Shown here: piece after piece, positions 16,894-25,674 of the stretch
Layout: each line of letters begins with the position of its first letter
Numbering within the stretch: the first letter of the stretch is position 1
Source: CAYGLF01 sp964350945
GTDB lineage: Bacteria; Chlamydiota; Chlamydiia; Chlamydiales; JAAZZY01
Direction of reading: 5' to 3'
Length of the DNA stretch: 64,000 nucleotides
Assembly (NCBI GenBank): GCA_964350945.1
Contig: CAYGLF010000003.1
Span: 186,001 to 250,000 of the forward strand
The notes under the pieces: generated by a model
What the model was told of the DNA's origin: nothing
The model's input: the letters and a program-made list of their open reading frames with translations, nothing else
Databases searched by the model: none
Program-made: the position numbers and the translations under genes

Positions 16894-17205
16894 ATGTCTA
16901 ATATTCCTAAGCCCCATCACCTAGAGGAGCTTTTAGAGGCCTACTCTAGTAAGCTTGAACATTTAGGATCCCAGTTTAATCCTGTATTTAGTCAAGTTAG
17001 TTTGGATCTAAAAAATGAAGTCGATCAATTGAAAAATAGAATTGAGAAATATGCGGGTTACTCAAGAGAGAAGCAACTAGAGCATGTGAATGATGCGGAT
17101 CATATTTCTAAGGAAGTTGAATTAGTTCATGGAGAGCTAACTCAAATTGAGTCCAAAATTATGGAACTAGAAAAGATTTTTAATTTTGGTCATAATTTAT
17201 TATAA
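16894..17205 (+). CDS. Small coiled-coil protein of unknown function
   Basis: This 103-residue protein is rich in Glu, Lys and Leu, with long helices in heptad-like spacing (LDLKNEVDQLKNRIEKY and VELVHGELTQIESKIMELE). That predicts a coiled coil. There is no signal peptide or membrane segment. An excellent ribosome binding site, AAGGAGG, lies five bases before the ATG, which supports the start and suggests strong translation. No family was recognised. It may be a structural or chaperone-like partner protein, but nothing in the sequence fixes its role. Confidence 0.6.
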   Translation: MSNIPKPHHLEELLEAYSSKLEHLGSQFNPVFSQVSLDLKNEVDQLKNRIEKYAGYSREKQLEHVNDADHISKEVELVHGELTQIESKIMELEKIFNFGHNLL

Positions 17206-17247
17206 AAAAGAGTTGAATTAATCCCTTGATTTGCATTTCATAGAACT

Positions 17248-17736
17248 GTGAATGAAAAATTAAAACTCTTATCTCCAGTGGAACAAAAAGTTCCTGTTCA
17301 AAAACTCTCTAATTGGGTGCGTTGGCCTTTGCGTGTGCTTGCATACCCAATTATGATGACTGATTTACTTGCGCAGTCTTTAGTGCAAAAGATTTATAAA
17401 ACTCAATATGTACTAGAAGGAAGCTGCAAAAAAAGGGGGGCTTGTTGTCAATTTATACATATGGGGTGGCCCAAAAAGGGGAGAATCTCTTTATTCGCTA
17501 AAATCTATTTATTTTGGCAAACTGAAGTTCTCGGATTTTATTTTAAAAGTTTTGATTTTGTTGAAGACGGTGAAATTACCAAAGTGATGGGATGCCGCTA
17601 TCTAAAAGGTGATGGCTCGTGCAAGCACTACTTTTTAAGGCCTGCTATTTGCCGAAACTGGCCCAAAATGCACTATATGCGTGAGCCCAATCTACTCAAA
17701 GGCTGTGGTTATCGTGCTAAATTACGTAAAAAATAG
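17248..17736 (+). CDS. YkgJ-type CxxC-rich zinc/iron-cluster protein
   Basis: The protein contains the YkgJ/UPF0153 cysteine pattern: CKKRGACCQF around residue 65, later C-R-Y-L-K-G-D-G-S-C and RPAICRNWPK. Such proteins are thought to bind zinc or an iron-sulfur cluster, with unknown roles. The N-terminus before the first Cys is hydrophobic and basic (VRWPLRVLAYPIMMTDLLA), which may touch the membrane. The start is a GTG without a clear ribosome binding site. Confidence 0.7.
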   Translation: MNEKLKLLSPVEQKVPVQKLSNWVRWPLRVLAYPIMMTDLLAQSLVQKIYKTQYVLEGSCKKRGACCQFIHMGWPKKGRISLFAKIYLFWQTEVLGFYFKSFDFVEDGEITKVMGCRYLKGDGSCKHYFLRPAICRNWPKMHYMREPNLLKGCGYRAKLRKK

Positions 17737-17827
17737 CCCTGCATATAGTTTGTACATATATTGGGGTATTTTTAGTTTGATTATTACCTTTATTTATTTT
17801 ATCAAAAAGTAGCTAAAGAGGTTTTAG

Positions 17828-18424
17828 ATGCTAAAGAGAATTTTTTTTAGAGGGCTGGTTGCTGTAGCTCCTATCGCTATTACCATTGCCATAGTGGTTT
17901 GGTTGTTTGATTTTGTTGAAGGGATTTTTCACTCTTTGATAGTAGAGCTAATTGGTCCTAGATATTACTTTACAGGTCTTGGGGTTATCATTGCGCTTGC
18001 CTTGATTTTTATTGTGGGAATTTTGATGAGCAATTGGTTGACTAAAATGATCTACCAAGGCTTTGAGAAATTGTTGAACAAAATGCCTTTTGTCAAAACG
18101 CTGTACCAATCCATCTCAGACTTAATGAGTTTTTTTAAAAAAGACAGTAATGCCTCACATGGCCCTGTCGTGATTGTCACTATCTGCGGTTGTAAAATGT
18201 TAGGGTTAGTCTCTCGAGATAATTTTAATGATCTCCCTAAGGGCGTTGGAGAAGAAGGGGAAATTGCCGTTTTTATTCCGATGAGCTATCAAATTGGGGG
18301 AATGACTGTGGTGGTTCCTAAATCTATGGTCACTATTATTGATATGACCATTGAGCAGGGGCTGCGTTTTGCCGCCACTGCAGGTATGCCCGGGCAGCAG
18401 ACAGCAGGTTCTAATAAGGCTTAG
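17828..18424 (+). CDS. DUF502 family membrane protein
   Basis: The 198-residue protein has two N-terminal membrane helices (RGLVAVAPIAITIAIVVW and a second ending in V-G-I-L-M-S-N), then the DUF502 signature: KMPFVKTLYQSISDLMSFF, and in the second half a VFIPM strand followed by GGMTVVVPKS. The family is widespread in bacteria and also found in plants (COV/LCV proteins), with roles in membrane trafficking proposed only for plants. A secreted-protein gene follows two bases after the stop, so they form an operon. Confidence 0.85.
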   Translation: MLKRIFFRGLVAVAPIAITIAIVVWLFDFVEGIFHSLIVELIGPRYYFTGLGVIIALALIFIVGILMSNWLTKMIYQGFEKLLNKMPFVKTLYQSISDLMSFFKKDSNASHGPVVIVTICGCKMLGLVSRDNFNDLPKGVGEEGEIAVFIPMSYQIGGMTVVVPKSMVTIIDMTIEQGLRFAATAGMPGQQTAGSNKA

Positions 18425-18426
18425 AG

Positions 18427-18909
18427 ATGCTACAGAATTTCTATAAAATAATTTTACTCTCCCTGACACTTTTTCTAACAGTGGGGCAACTAGGGGCTGA
18501 GAATCATGAGCTGATGCGCTATATTGATTCTTTTTCACAAAAAATGTCTCAAAAGTATCACTTAAATTTGACGACTTCACTGAACCTTAGCGAAAATGAA
18601 ATTAATGAAGTTACTTTGATCTACGCTTCTAATGAGGCTTTAGAATTAAAAGAAGCTCGGCAATTGATTGAGAATGTAGCTCAAAACTTTGTAGAAGCGC
18701 TGAATAAAATGGCCTCTTTTCAAAAACCAGCAGAACCCTTTAACCAAGATCAACTAGAAATTATAATTTTTTTTAGAGGAAAGAACCACGACTATGCCGC
18801 GCCCCCTCAGATTGCTCAAATTTATTTACAAAACAACAGCGCAAGCTACTACCAGTATCAAAACAAGAGTTTCAAGCTGCTGACCCAAGAGAAGTTGCCA
18901 TCATCTTAA
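18427..18909 (+). CDS. Predicted secreted protein of unknown function
   Basis: The N-terminus (FYKIILLSLTLFLTVGQLGA) is a classic signal peptide with cleavage expected after LGA near residue 24. The mature part of about 135 residues has no cysteines and alternates helix and strand. It ends close to the convergent typA gene, overlapping by 4 bases. Coupling to the DUF502 gene upstream suggests a shared envelope function. I do not recognise the family. Confidence 0.6.
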   Translation: MLQNFYKIILLSLTLFLTVGQLGAENHELMRYIDSFSQKMSQKYHLNLTTSLNLSENEINEVTLIYASNEALELKEARQLIENVAQNFVEALNKMASFQKPAEPFNQDQLEIIIFFRGKNHDYAAPPQIAQIYLQNNSASYYQYQNKSFKLLTQEKLPSS

Positions 18910-20717
18910 CGGTTGCGCTTGCGTTCATTTTCAGTAAGATAAAGTTTTCTAACTCGCAGAACATTCGGGGTTATCTCCAAAAGTTCATCATCGTTTAAAT
19001 AATCAATGCACTGCTCTAGTGTCATTTTTTTAGGGGGTGTTAGCTGAATCATTTCATCTGTACCTGAAGCTCGGACATTGGTTAGCTGTTTTCCCTTTGT
19101 CACGTTGACGACCAGATCATTTGCTCGACTGTTTTCTCCAACGACCATCCCTTCATAAACATCCTCTCCTGGGCCCAGAAACAAAACCCCTCGCGTTTGA
19201 AGGTTAAAGCAAGCGTATGCATTGCTTTTTCCAGCATTAATAGAAACCATTGCTCCGTTAATTCGGTGGGGAATGTCTCCTTTCCAGGGAACAAAAGAGT
19301 GGAAGATTGAGGTTAGAATTCCCTTTCCTCGTGTTTTGGTCATAAAACCTCCACGCCAGCCCATCAGACCACGTGTTGGAATCAAAAACTCTAACTGTGT
19401 GTTTCCGTGCTCATCCGTGTTGAGCGTTTGCATCTCTCCCTTTCTCATGGAAAGCTCTTCAATTATAGTGCCACTGCAATCTTCAGGAACTTCAATGTAT
19501 GCGCGCTCAAGAGGCTCGTGTTTAACACCATCAATAGTTTTGATAACGACCCTGGGTTTTGAAATGCTCATTTCAAAGCCTTCTCTACGCATGTTTTCAA
19601 TGAGAACAGCAAGGTGCAGTTCCCCACGTCCAGCAACGGTGACTCGGTCTTGATTGTCTGGGTCCATAGAGATGCTTAAAGATATGTTTGCTTTTTTCTC
19701 TTCAATGAGGCGATCTTTAATTTTATTCATGGTTAAGTATTTACCATCTTTACCAGAAAAGGGACTTGAGTTGACTAGAAAGTCAATAGAGACAGTAGGT
19801 TCATCCAATTCTATTGTGGGTAATGCTATAATCTTTTTAGGTGAACAGAGCGTGTCACCTACTAAAATGTCCTCAATACCTGCCAAGCATACGATATCTC
19901 CGCAACCTGCTTCTTGGACATCAATTTTAGAAATCCCATGATAGGTTTGAATACGGGTGATTCGTTTTCTCTTTTCTTCATGGTCACGATTAATAAAAAC
20001 AACTTCATCGTTTTGCTTCACAGAGCCATTTAGAACTTGTCCGGTGGCCAACCGCCCTAAGTACTTATCATAGTGCAACGTCGCACACTGCATTAAAAAT
20101 GGAGCCTCGCTGTCGCCGCTGGGCTTTGCGACATTGTCGACAATCATCTTAAAGATAGGCTCTAAGTCTTTAGGCTCGTCGTTGACTTCCATTAAGGCAT
20201 AGCCTTCGATAGCTGAAGCATAGCAGTGAGCGAAGTCTGTTTGTTCATCATTAGCACCCAGCTCAATGAAAAGATCAAAAACCTCATCTAAAACACGGTC
20301 AGGATCTGAATGGGGACGGTCAATTTTATTGATTATAACGATGGGTTTAAGGCCTTTTTCGAGGGCCTTTTTTAAGACAAAGCGCGTTTGTGGCATAGGG
20401 CCTTCTCGGGCATCAACGAGTAAAAGTACAGAGTTAACCATCCCCAAAATTCGTTCAACTTCCCCGGAGAAGTCGGCATGACCAGGTGTGTCGATAATAT
20501 TGATTTTGAAGTCTTTATAAAAAACGCCCGTGTGTTTTGAGGTGATCGTAATGCCCCGTTCTTTCTCCTGGTCTCCAGAATCCATAATTCGTTCAGGAAC
20601 TTTCTCGTGTTCTTTAAAAGTTTGAGTGAATTTCATTAACGCGTCTAAAAGAGTCGTCTTACCATGATCAATGTGTGCGATAATAGCAATGTTTCTAATT
20701 TTGTCTTTATTGTGCAT
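18906..20717 (-). CDS. typA: Ribosome-associated GTPase TypA/BipA
   Basis: The 603-residue protein matches TypA over its full length: P-loop AHIDHGKTTLLDAL, switch regions ERGITITSK and DTPGHADF, NKIDRP as G4, then EF-G-like domains and the specific C-terminal part with PTRGLMGWRGGFMT and N-S-R-A-N-D-L-V-V-N. TypA is a translational GTPase that binds the 70S ribosome and helps assembly and stress growth. Length and motifs are normal. The PspC-domain gene starts 20 bases upstream in the same direction. Confidence 0.96.
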   Translation of the reverse strand: MHNKDKIRNIAIIAHIDHGKTTLLDALMKFTQTFKEHEKVPERIMDSGDQEKERGITITSKHTGVFYKDFKINIIDTPGHADFSGEVERILGMVNSVLLLVDAREGPMPQTRFVLKKALEKGLKPIVIINKIDRPHSDPDRVLDEVFDLFIELGANDEQTDFAHCYASAIEGYALMEVNDEPKDLEPIFKMIVDNVAKPSGDSEAPFLMQCATLHYDKYLGRLATGQVLNGSVKQNDEVVFINRDHEEKRKRITRIQTYHGISKIDVQEAGCGDIVCLAGIEDILVGDTLCSPKKIIALPTIELDEPTVSIDFLVNSSPFSGKDGKYLTMNKIKDRLIEEKKANISLSISMDPDNQDRVTVAGRGELHLAVLIENMRREGFEMSISKPRVVIKTIDGVKHEPLERAYIEVPEDCSGTIIEELSMRKGEMQTLNTDEHGNTQLEFLIPTRGLMGWRGGFMTKTRGKGILTSIFHSFVPWKGDIPHRINGAMVSINAGKSNAYACFNLQTRGVLFLGPGEDVYEGMVVGENSRANDLVVNVTKGKQLTNVRASGTDEMIQLTPPKKMTLEQCIDYLNDDELLEITPNVLRVRKLYLTENERKRNR

Positions 20718-20737
20718 AAGTTATTTTTTTTAAATTG

Positions 20738-21133
20738 TTATATTTTTTGTTCAGGAATGGTAATCCAGCCGATGAGGTAGGCTATCGCCATTGGGAAAAA
20801 ACCTGTAATCAGGGTTAGAAGGACTATAATCAACCGAAGAACGGTTGGGTCGATCTTGAAATGTCTAGCAAGACCGCCGCAGACTCCAGCAATGACCCGC
20901 TTATGAGGGATTCTGTATAGTCTTTTTACCTCTATAGCAGGTGCGTTTAAGGGCTCTAGGGGGATTATCAAAGAGGATATCAGATAAATAAACGGCATCA
21001 GTAGGGCTGTTGGAATAATAAGAAATACAAAAATAAGCCGGATAAAGACAGGGTCTATTGTAAAATAGTTGCCAAGTCCTCCGCATATTCCTGCAATTTT
21101 CTTGTTATATCTAGATCGGTAAAGCTTTCTCAT
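20738..21133 (-). CDS. Small membrane protein with two tandem PspC domains
   Basis: Two PspC domains follow each other. The first has K-I-A-G-I-C-G-G-L-G-N-Y-F and the second R-V-I-A-G-V-C-G-G-L-A-R-H-F, each followed by I-D-P-(V/T)-(F/L)-(I/L)-R-L-I and two hydrophobic stretches. The repeat is an internal duplication within 131 residues. PspC domains act in phage-shock or envelope-stress signalling, but many such proteins are uncharacterised. It is upstream of typA by 20 bases and may be co-transcribed. Confidence 0.82.
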   Translation of the reverse strand: MRKLYRSRYNKKIAGICGGLGNYFTIDPVFIRLIFVFLIIPTALLMPFIYLISSLIIPLEPLNAPAIEVKRLYRIPHKRVIAGVCGGLARHFKIDPTVLRLIIVLLTLITGFFPMAIAYLIGWITIPEQKI

Positions 21134-21257
21134 GAGTACATATTAACACTATGAAGATTTACAGAAAAACCTTTTTCTTTAAGGTGAACCTGCTAATGAT
21201 ATTTTTTATTTTAAATGCAGAGGTTTTGGGTAAAAAAGACTTTGCCCCAATTTCTGT

Positions 21258-21286
21258 TTATCAGAATGACAGAAACCCTCTACAAT
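21258..21286 (+). promoter_or_regulatory. Sigma70-type promoter candidate for the 21310 gene
   Basis: TTATCA at 21258-21263 and TACAAT at 21281-21286 are separated by 17 bases, with four and five matches to the consensus hexamers. The start codon lies 24 bases after the -10 box, and an AGAGGT ribosome binding site lies between them. Confidence 0.45.
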
Positions 21287-21309
21287 AATTGTAAAAAAAG
21301 AGGTATGAG

Positions 21310-22059
21310 ATGTTTGTTTTAGGTGCTTTTTCAGTTATTCCCTTAGCACGCTTATCTTATTCGGTTTCTGGGGTAGGGGATTTTGTGCAGACAGGAAATC
21401 ATCTTTTGAGTGGAAAGGTGAAGTCGGCTGCATTCTCATTGATCAAAGGAGGCGCTAAACTAGCTCTTTGTGCGGGAGCGGTTGTCTTGATGCTACGCCC
21501 CTTTTTTAAAGGAGCTAAGCCCTCTTTAAAAGCGATGAGTGAATTTAAAAAACCCTACGATATTCGACTCATTAGTAAGACCATGCAAAAGGGGTTATTT
21601 ACTAAAGATTCCCAAGCATTTAAAATATCAACTTTTTGCCAAAGTCTTTTCTCTAAAAGCTCCCTTTCTAATAGAGCGCTGGTTAAGTTGTGCCTTTTAC
21701 CAGTCAATGAGAGGGTAGAGGGAGCCTTTAAAGATTGGTTGATAGAAAAACCAACAGAGAGTGCTCGCCGCCTTTTTAAAACGGCTATGAAGCATTCCCT
21801 GGGAGAAATTTCATCGCTAAAAGGGTGCTATGGGCAAGACAACAAGCGCATGAATGTCTCGCAGTCAATGGTCAGTTCATCAAAAGGGATGCTCGATACT
21901 CACCGCTTTACAGTCGTTGAGTCTGCTTGTGATCATAAGCTAGTTAATTATTTATCTAAAATAGTCAGTATTGGTGATAATAATCGTGCTAAGGAGTTGG
22001 CAAATAGAGGTTGTTATGGTTTCTTTTCATCTCAAGATTTATGCCTTTCTGGTCCTTAG
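21310..22059 (+). CDS. Hypothetical protein with hydrophobic N-terminus
   Basis: The 249-residue protein begins with MFVLGAFSVIPLARLSYSVS, and has a second hydrophobic stretch at about residues 45-65 (LIKGGAKLALCAGAVVLM). The rest is basic, Lys/Ser-rich and mostly helical. I do not recognise a family. Two hydrophobic segments near the N-terminus followed by a soluble tail would fit a membrane-inserted or secreted host-interaction protein, but this is only a pattern. The gene overlaps the convergent TPR-like gene by 21 bases. Confidence 0.5.
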   Translation: MFVLGAFSVIPLARLSYSVSGVGDFVQTGNHLLSGKVKSAAFSLIKGGAKLALCAGAVVLMLRPFFKGAKPSLKAMSEFKKPYDIRLISKTMQKGLFTKDSQAFKISTFCQSLFSKSSLSNRALVKLCLLPVNERVEGAFKDWLIEKPTESARRLFKTAMKHSLGEISSLKGCYGQDNKRMNVSQSMVSSSKGMLDTHRFTVVESACDHKLVNYLSKIVSIGDNNRAKELANRGCYGFFSSQDLCLSGP

Positions 22060-22668
22060 GAGATCTGCCATTTTTAATAAGAAGTTGCTTTTTTGAATTT
22101 TTCTGCTTAGTAAAAGTACGGCGGGGTCGTCAGGATCAATTAATTGTGCATAGTGCCAGTAGTCAATGGATCTTTCTCTATCTTTAATCTTGAGATAGTA
22201 GAAACTCATTAGGCAAGCAAACCCAAGGGCTTCTGAGTAGTGGAAGATCTTTTTGTCAGGGTAGAGCTGGGTTAAAAGTGTGATGTTCTCAAAAATAGAC
22301 GTGATAAGGTGCGCTTTATTTTTTCTAAGGCATTGATCAGCAAAGTTAATTTTAGCAAAAATATTGTTTGGATTTTGAGAGTAGTTCTCTTTAATCAGTT
22401 TTTCCGCTTTTTTAATTTTTTTGAGTCGGATATAGATATAGCTGAGTAAATTATATAGCTCGGGGATCTTGGGGTTTTCTTTGAGGAGATCTTCAACTTT
22501 TGCTTTGGCAAGCTTTGGGCTATGCTTTGCAAGCTCATGCAACTTTATGTAGGATTGAAAAAGGGGCTCTCCTAGCCTTAAGAGCGACTCTTGCAAAGGT
22601 TCGTAGGTGATCTTGCAGTCTGGGAAGTAGGTCCTGCCTAGTGTTATTTGTGGGATGCATTTTGTCAT
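22039..22668 (-). CDS. TPR-like helical repeat protein
   Basis: The 209-residue protein has helix-pair repeats of TPR type, for example IPELYNLLSYIYIRLKKIKK and the preceding A-K-A-K-V-E-D-L-L segment, with alanine and tyrosine at the packing positions. There is no signal peptide or membrane segment. It starts three bases after the stop of the cation antiporter gene, so the two share a transcript. Chlamydial type III secretion chaperones also use TPRs, but no specific match to one is visible here. Confidence 0.6.
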   Translation of the reverse strand: MTKCIPQITLGRTYFPDCKITYEPLQESLLRLGEPLFQSYIKLHELAKHSPKLAKAKVEDLLKENPKIPELYNLLSYIYIRLKKIKKAEKLIKENYSQNPNNIFAKINFADQCLRKNKAHLITSIFENITLLTQLYPDKKIFHYSEALGFACLMSFYYLKIKDRERSIDYWHYAQLIDPDDPAVLLLSRKIQKSNFLLKMADLLRTRKA

Positions 22669-22671
22669 GAA

Positions 22672-24126
22672 TTAAATTAAGAGGGGTTCTACGCTTTTAA
22701 CACTGTCTTTGTGAACGAGCATTAAAATTTTATCATCTGCTTCAATAATAGTCTCTCCTGAGGGGACAATATATTGTCCGTCTCGAGTGATTAGAACGAT
22801 TAGAATGTTTTTTGGAATTTTGAGTTCAATGACTTCTTTGCCGATAGACTTAGAGGTACTTGGAATTGTCAGTTCGATCATCTGCATTTGATCTCCAGAT
22901 TCATTATGAGTGGCGGTTTCATCGAGCGTTTGTTGAGGAGATTCTTTGAGTTTTTCCTGAAGCCCCAGCAACCTTGCAATCAAGCTGATGGTGGTTCCCT
23001 GCAGCAAAATTGAGGTAAGGACGATGAAAAATACGATATTAAAAATAATCTGAGAGCCGGATATTCTAGCCATGAGCGGAAAAGTAGCTAAAATAATAGG
23101 GGCGGCACCTCTTAAACCTACCCAAGATATAAGTAATTTTTCCTTGAAAGTCATTACAAAAGGCATACTCGTAAAAACACTTAAAGGTCTTGCAACAAAC
23201 ATCAAAAATGCTGAGCAAGCAAGGCCCGTCCATGCAATTGAAATGAGTTGGCGAGGAGAGACTAAAAGACCTAAAACAATAAACATGGAGATTTGCATCA
23301 ACCAAGAAATTCCGACATGAAACTGACGTAAGCTGCGTTTATGTAGGGAGTCATTAAAACTTAAAACTAATCCCGAGACATAAACGGCTAAAAAACCACT
23401 ACCTCCCAGATAGCTTACCGATGAGTATACCAAAAGGACGGATGAGACGGTAAATACGGGGTAGAGGCCCTTGTACTCTAACTTAAAGTGATTAATTCCC
23501 AAGACTAAGGCTCTACCTAAAACATAGCCGAGCACCAGACCCAATCCCATTTGCTTTATGAATAGTAAGATCAATCTCCCAACAGTGATGTTGTGCTGTT
23601 GCAGGAGGTGAATAAGGCCAATGGTTAAGAAAACGGCCATGGGATCATTACTAGCCGATTCCATTTCAAGAAGGGATCCAAGTCTTTTCTTAAGGCCAAT
23701 TTTTTTGGACCTTAAAATACTAAACACCGCCGCAGCATCTGTTGAAGAGACTACCGACCCAAATAAGAGGCACTCTAAAAAGGGAAGGTCTAAAACCCAA
23801 TAGGCAAATAGTCCTGTAATCAAAGCGGTTAGTAAAACGCCCAAAGTGGAAAGTACAAGTCCCACACCAAAAATGGGTTTTACATTTTCCCAGATGGTAT
23901 TGTATCCCCCTGAGAATAAAATGTAAATTAATGCAATAATTCCTAAGAATTGAGCTCCCCAGGTGTTGTCAAATTGAATTCTTCCAATTCCTTCGGCTCC
24001 TGCAAGCATTCCGAGAATCAAAAACAAAATAAGAGAGGGGATTCCAAGCTTTAGGGAGGCTTTGCTACTAAAAATGCTAAGAACCAGCAAAATTGAGATT
24101 TCTAGCAGAATTTTTTCAGTTTCCAT
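22672..24126 (-). CDS. K+/H+ (or Na+/H+) antiporter of CPA1 family with RCK-C domain, NhaP2/CvrA-like
   Basis: Residues 1-380 form a cation/proton exchanger with about 12 membrane segments. The conserved G-S-V-V-S-S-T-D-A-A-A-V-F-S segment near residue 130 and S-A-S-N-D-P-M-A-V-F further on carry the ion-binding aspartates. Residues from about 395 form a TrkA-C/RCK-C domain (IELTIPSTSKSIGKEVIEL, then I-V-P-S-G-E-T-I-I-E-A-D-D), which senses nucleotides or ions. This layout is that of NhaP2/CvrA, which controls potassium and cell volume. The TPR-like gene follows after three bases. Confidence 0.88.
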   Translation of the reverse strand: METEKILLEISILLVLSIFSSKASLKLGIPSLILFLILGMLAGAEGIGRIQFDNTWGAQFLGIIALIYILFSGGYNTIWENVKPIFGVGLVLSTLGVLLTALITGLFAYWVLDLPFLECLLFGSVVSSTDAAAVFSILRSKKIGLKKRLGSLLEMESASNDPMAVFLTIGLIHLLQQHNITVGRLILLFIKQMGLGLVLGYVLGRALVLGINHFKLEYKGLYPVFTVSSVLLVYSSVSYLGGSGFLAVYVSGLVLSFNDSLHKRSLRQFHVGISWLMQISMFIVLGLLVSPRQLISIAWTGLACSAFLMFVARPLSVFTSMPFVMTFKEKLLISWVGLRGAAPIILATFPLMARISGSQIIFNIVFFIVLTSILLQGTTISLIARLLGLQEKLKESPQQTLDETATHNESGDQMQMIELTIPSTSKSIGKEVIELKIPKNILIVLITRDGQYIVPSGETIIEADDKILMLVHKDSVKSVEPLLI

Positions 24127-24309
24127 AACCCATCACTTTTAGGACTTTTGCATAAGAAATTGGTTGTAGGATGTTTTGAGATATATATGCAAACATTTTT
24201 AGAATATGAACTAAAATTCAGTGAAATGGAGCTAGCTTTATTTTTGCATACCGGCTAAAGATTAAATCATGTTAATATCTTGGCGAATCATTCATTTTAT
24301 GTGACTGGA

Positions 24310-25668
24310 ATGGGAAAAAAATACGATGTCATTATCATAGGTGGAGGGGCTGGTTTGAAAATAGCGCGCCCGGCTGCTGATCTTGGATTTAAAGTTGCTG
24401 TGATTGAAAAAGACCGCTTAGGCGGGACGTGTTTAAATCGCGGCTGCATTCCCTCAAAAATGTTGATCCATCCAGCCGATGTGATTGCTCAAATCAACGA
24501 AGCGGCTACTTTAAATATACAGGTCGATTCAAAGCCTATCCTAGACATTGAGAAGCTCGTGCAGCTGGTTTCAAATACAGTTGATGAAGAATCACAAAGC
24601 ATTGAGCCTCTTTTAGAAAACCACCCAAATATTGACTTTTATAGGTGCGAAGCACGTTTTACAGCTCCCAATCAATTACAAGTTCGGAATGAAAAGATTT
24701 ACGGCGAAAAGATTTTCATAGCTGTTGGAACTCGCCCGTATCTGCCACCGATCCGAGGGTTAGAAAAGACCCCTTATATGACCTCTACAGAACTTTTGCG
24801 AGCTCAAAAGCTTCCTAGGAGTGTTGCGATTGTAGGGGCTGGTTATATTGCCTGTGAACTTGGTCATTATCTTCATGCTTGTGGGATCGAGGTCCATTTT
24901 ATCGTGCGAAGTCAATTTTTAAGAAATCTCGATACTGATTTGCAGCAGCATTTTACTGAAATTTTCAGCAAGCGATTTAAAGTGAGCTATTTTGCCCCTC
25001 AGCGAGTAAATTATGAAAATGGAAAATTTATTTTAGATGATGATCATCATAAAGTAGTTTCAGAAGGGTTGCTCATCGCAGCAGGGGTCACCTCAAATGC
25101 AGATTTAATCGGGGTTTCTCAAACGAATGTTGAGTTGGATTCACGAGGATTTATTAAAGTTGATGATTGTTTAGAGACGACGCAAAAAAATATTTTTGCT
25201 TTTGGTGATGTGATTGGTCGCTCCCTATTTCGCCACTCAGCAAATTTTGAAGGAGAGTATCTTTTAGAGGCCCAATTTAAAAAATGTCACGCTAAGCCAA
25301 TCAGTTACCCAGCAATTCCTTATGGTGTTTTTACCTGGCCACAGGTTGCTGGAGTTGGGAAGCAGGAGAAAGAGCTCATTGAGGAAAAAAAAGACTATTT
25401 TGTAGGGGTAAATGCTTACAAAAATAGTGCGATGGGAATGGCTTTAAGAAATAATGAAGGGATGGTGAAACTCATCTTTGAGAGGGGCTCTGAAAAATTA
25501 ATAGGGGGTCATATTGTCGGAGAGCAGGCAACGACGATGATTCATATGATTATTGCCTATATGAAAATGGGGGCGACACTGCAGGATTTACTTTCCACCA
25601 TTTATATCCATCCGGCTCTTCCAGAAAATATAAGGAACGCGGCAAGGCGCGCCCAGGAAAATAGTTAG
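24310..25668 (+). CDS. FAD-dependent pyridine nucleotide-disulfide oxidoreductase (Lpd/mercuric-reductase-like)
   Basis: The protein has the FAD dinucleotide site VIIIGGGAGLKIA, the redox pair in GGTCLNRGCIPSKM, an NAD(P) site VAIVGAGYIACELGHYL, a FAD site ending in F-A-F-G-D-V, and the C-terminal dimer histidine in Y-I-H-P-A-L-P-E. It is a class I flavoprotein disulfide reductase, of lipoamide-dehydrogenase or mycothione-reductase type. No 2-oxoacid dehydrogenase genes are nearby. A TTG at 24280 would add ten residues, but the ATG at 24310 sits just before the FAD motif and fits the family. An MFS gene follows after six bases. Confidence 0.85.
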   Translation: MGKKYDVIIIGGGAGLKIARPAADLGFKVAVIEKDRLGGTCLNRGCIPSKMLIHPADVIAQINEAATLNIQVDSKPILDIEKLVQLVSNTVDEESQSIEPLLENHPNIDFYRCEARFTAPNQLQVRNEKIYGEKIFIAVGTRPYLPPIRGLEKTPYMTSTELLRAQKLPRSVAIVGAGYIACELGHYLHACGIEVHFIVRSQFLRNLDTDLQQHFTEIFSKRFKVSYFAPQRVNYENGKFILDDDHHKVVSEGLLIAAGVTSNADLIGVSQTNVELDSRGFIKVDDCLETTQKNIFAFGDVIGRSLFRHSANFEGEYLLEAQFKKCHAKPISYPAIPYGVFTWPQVAGVGKQEKELIEEKKDYFVGVNAYKNSAMGMALRNNEGMVKLIFERGSEKLIGGHIVGEQATTMIHMIIAYMKMGATLQDLLSTIYIHPALPENIRNAARRAQENS

Positions 25669-25674
25669 TAAAAT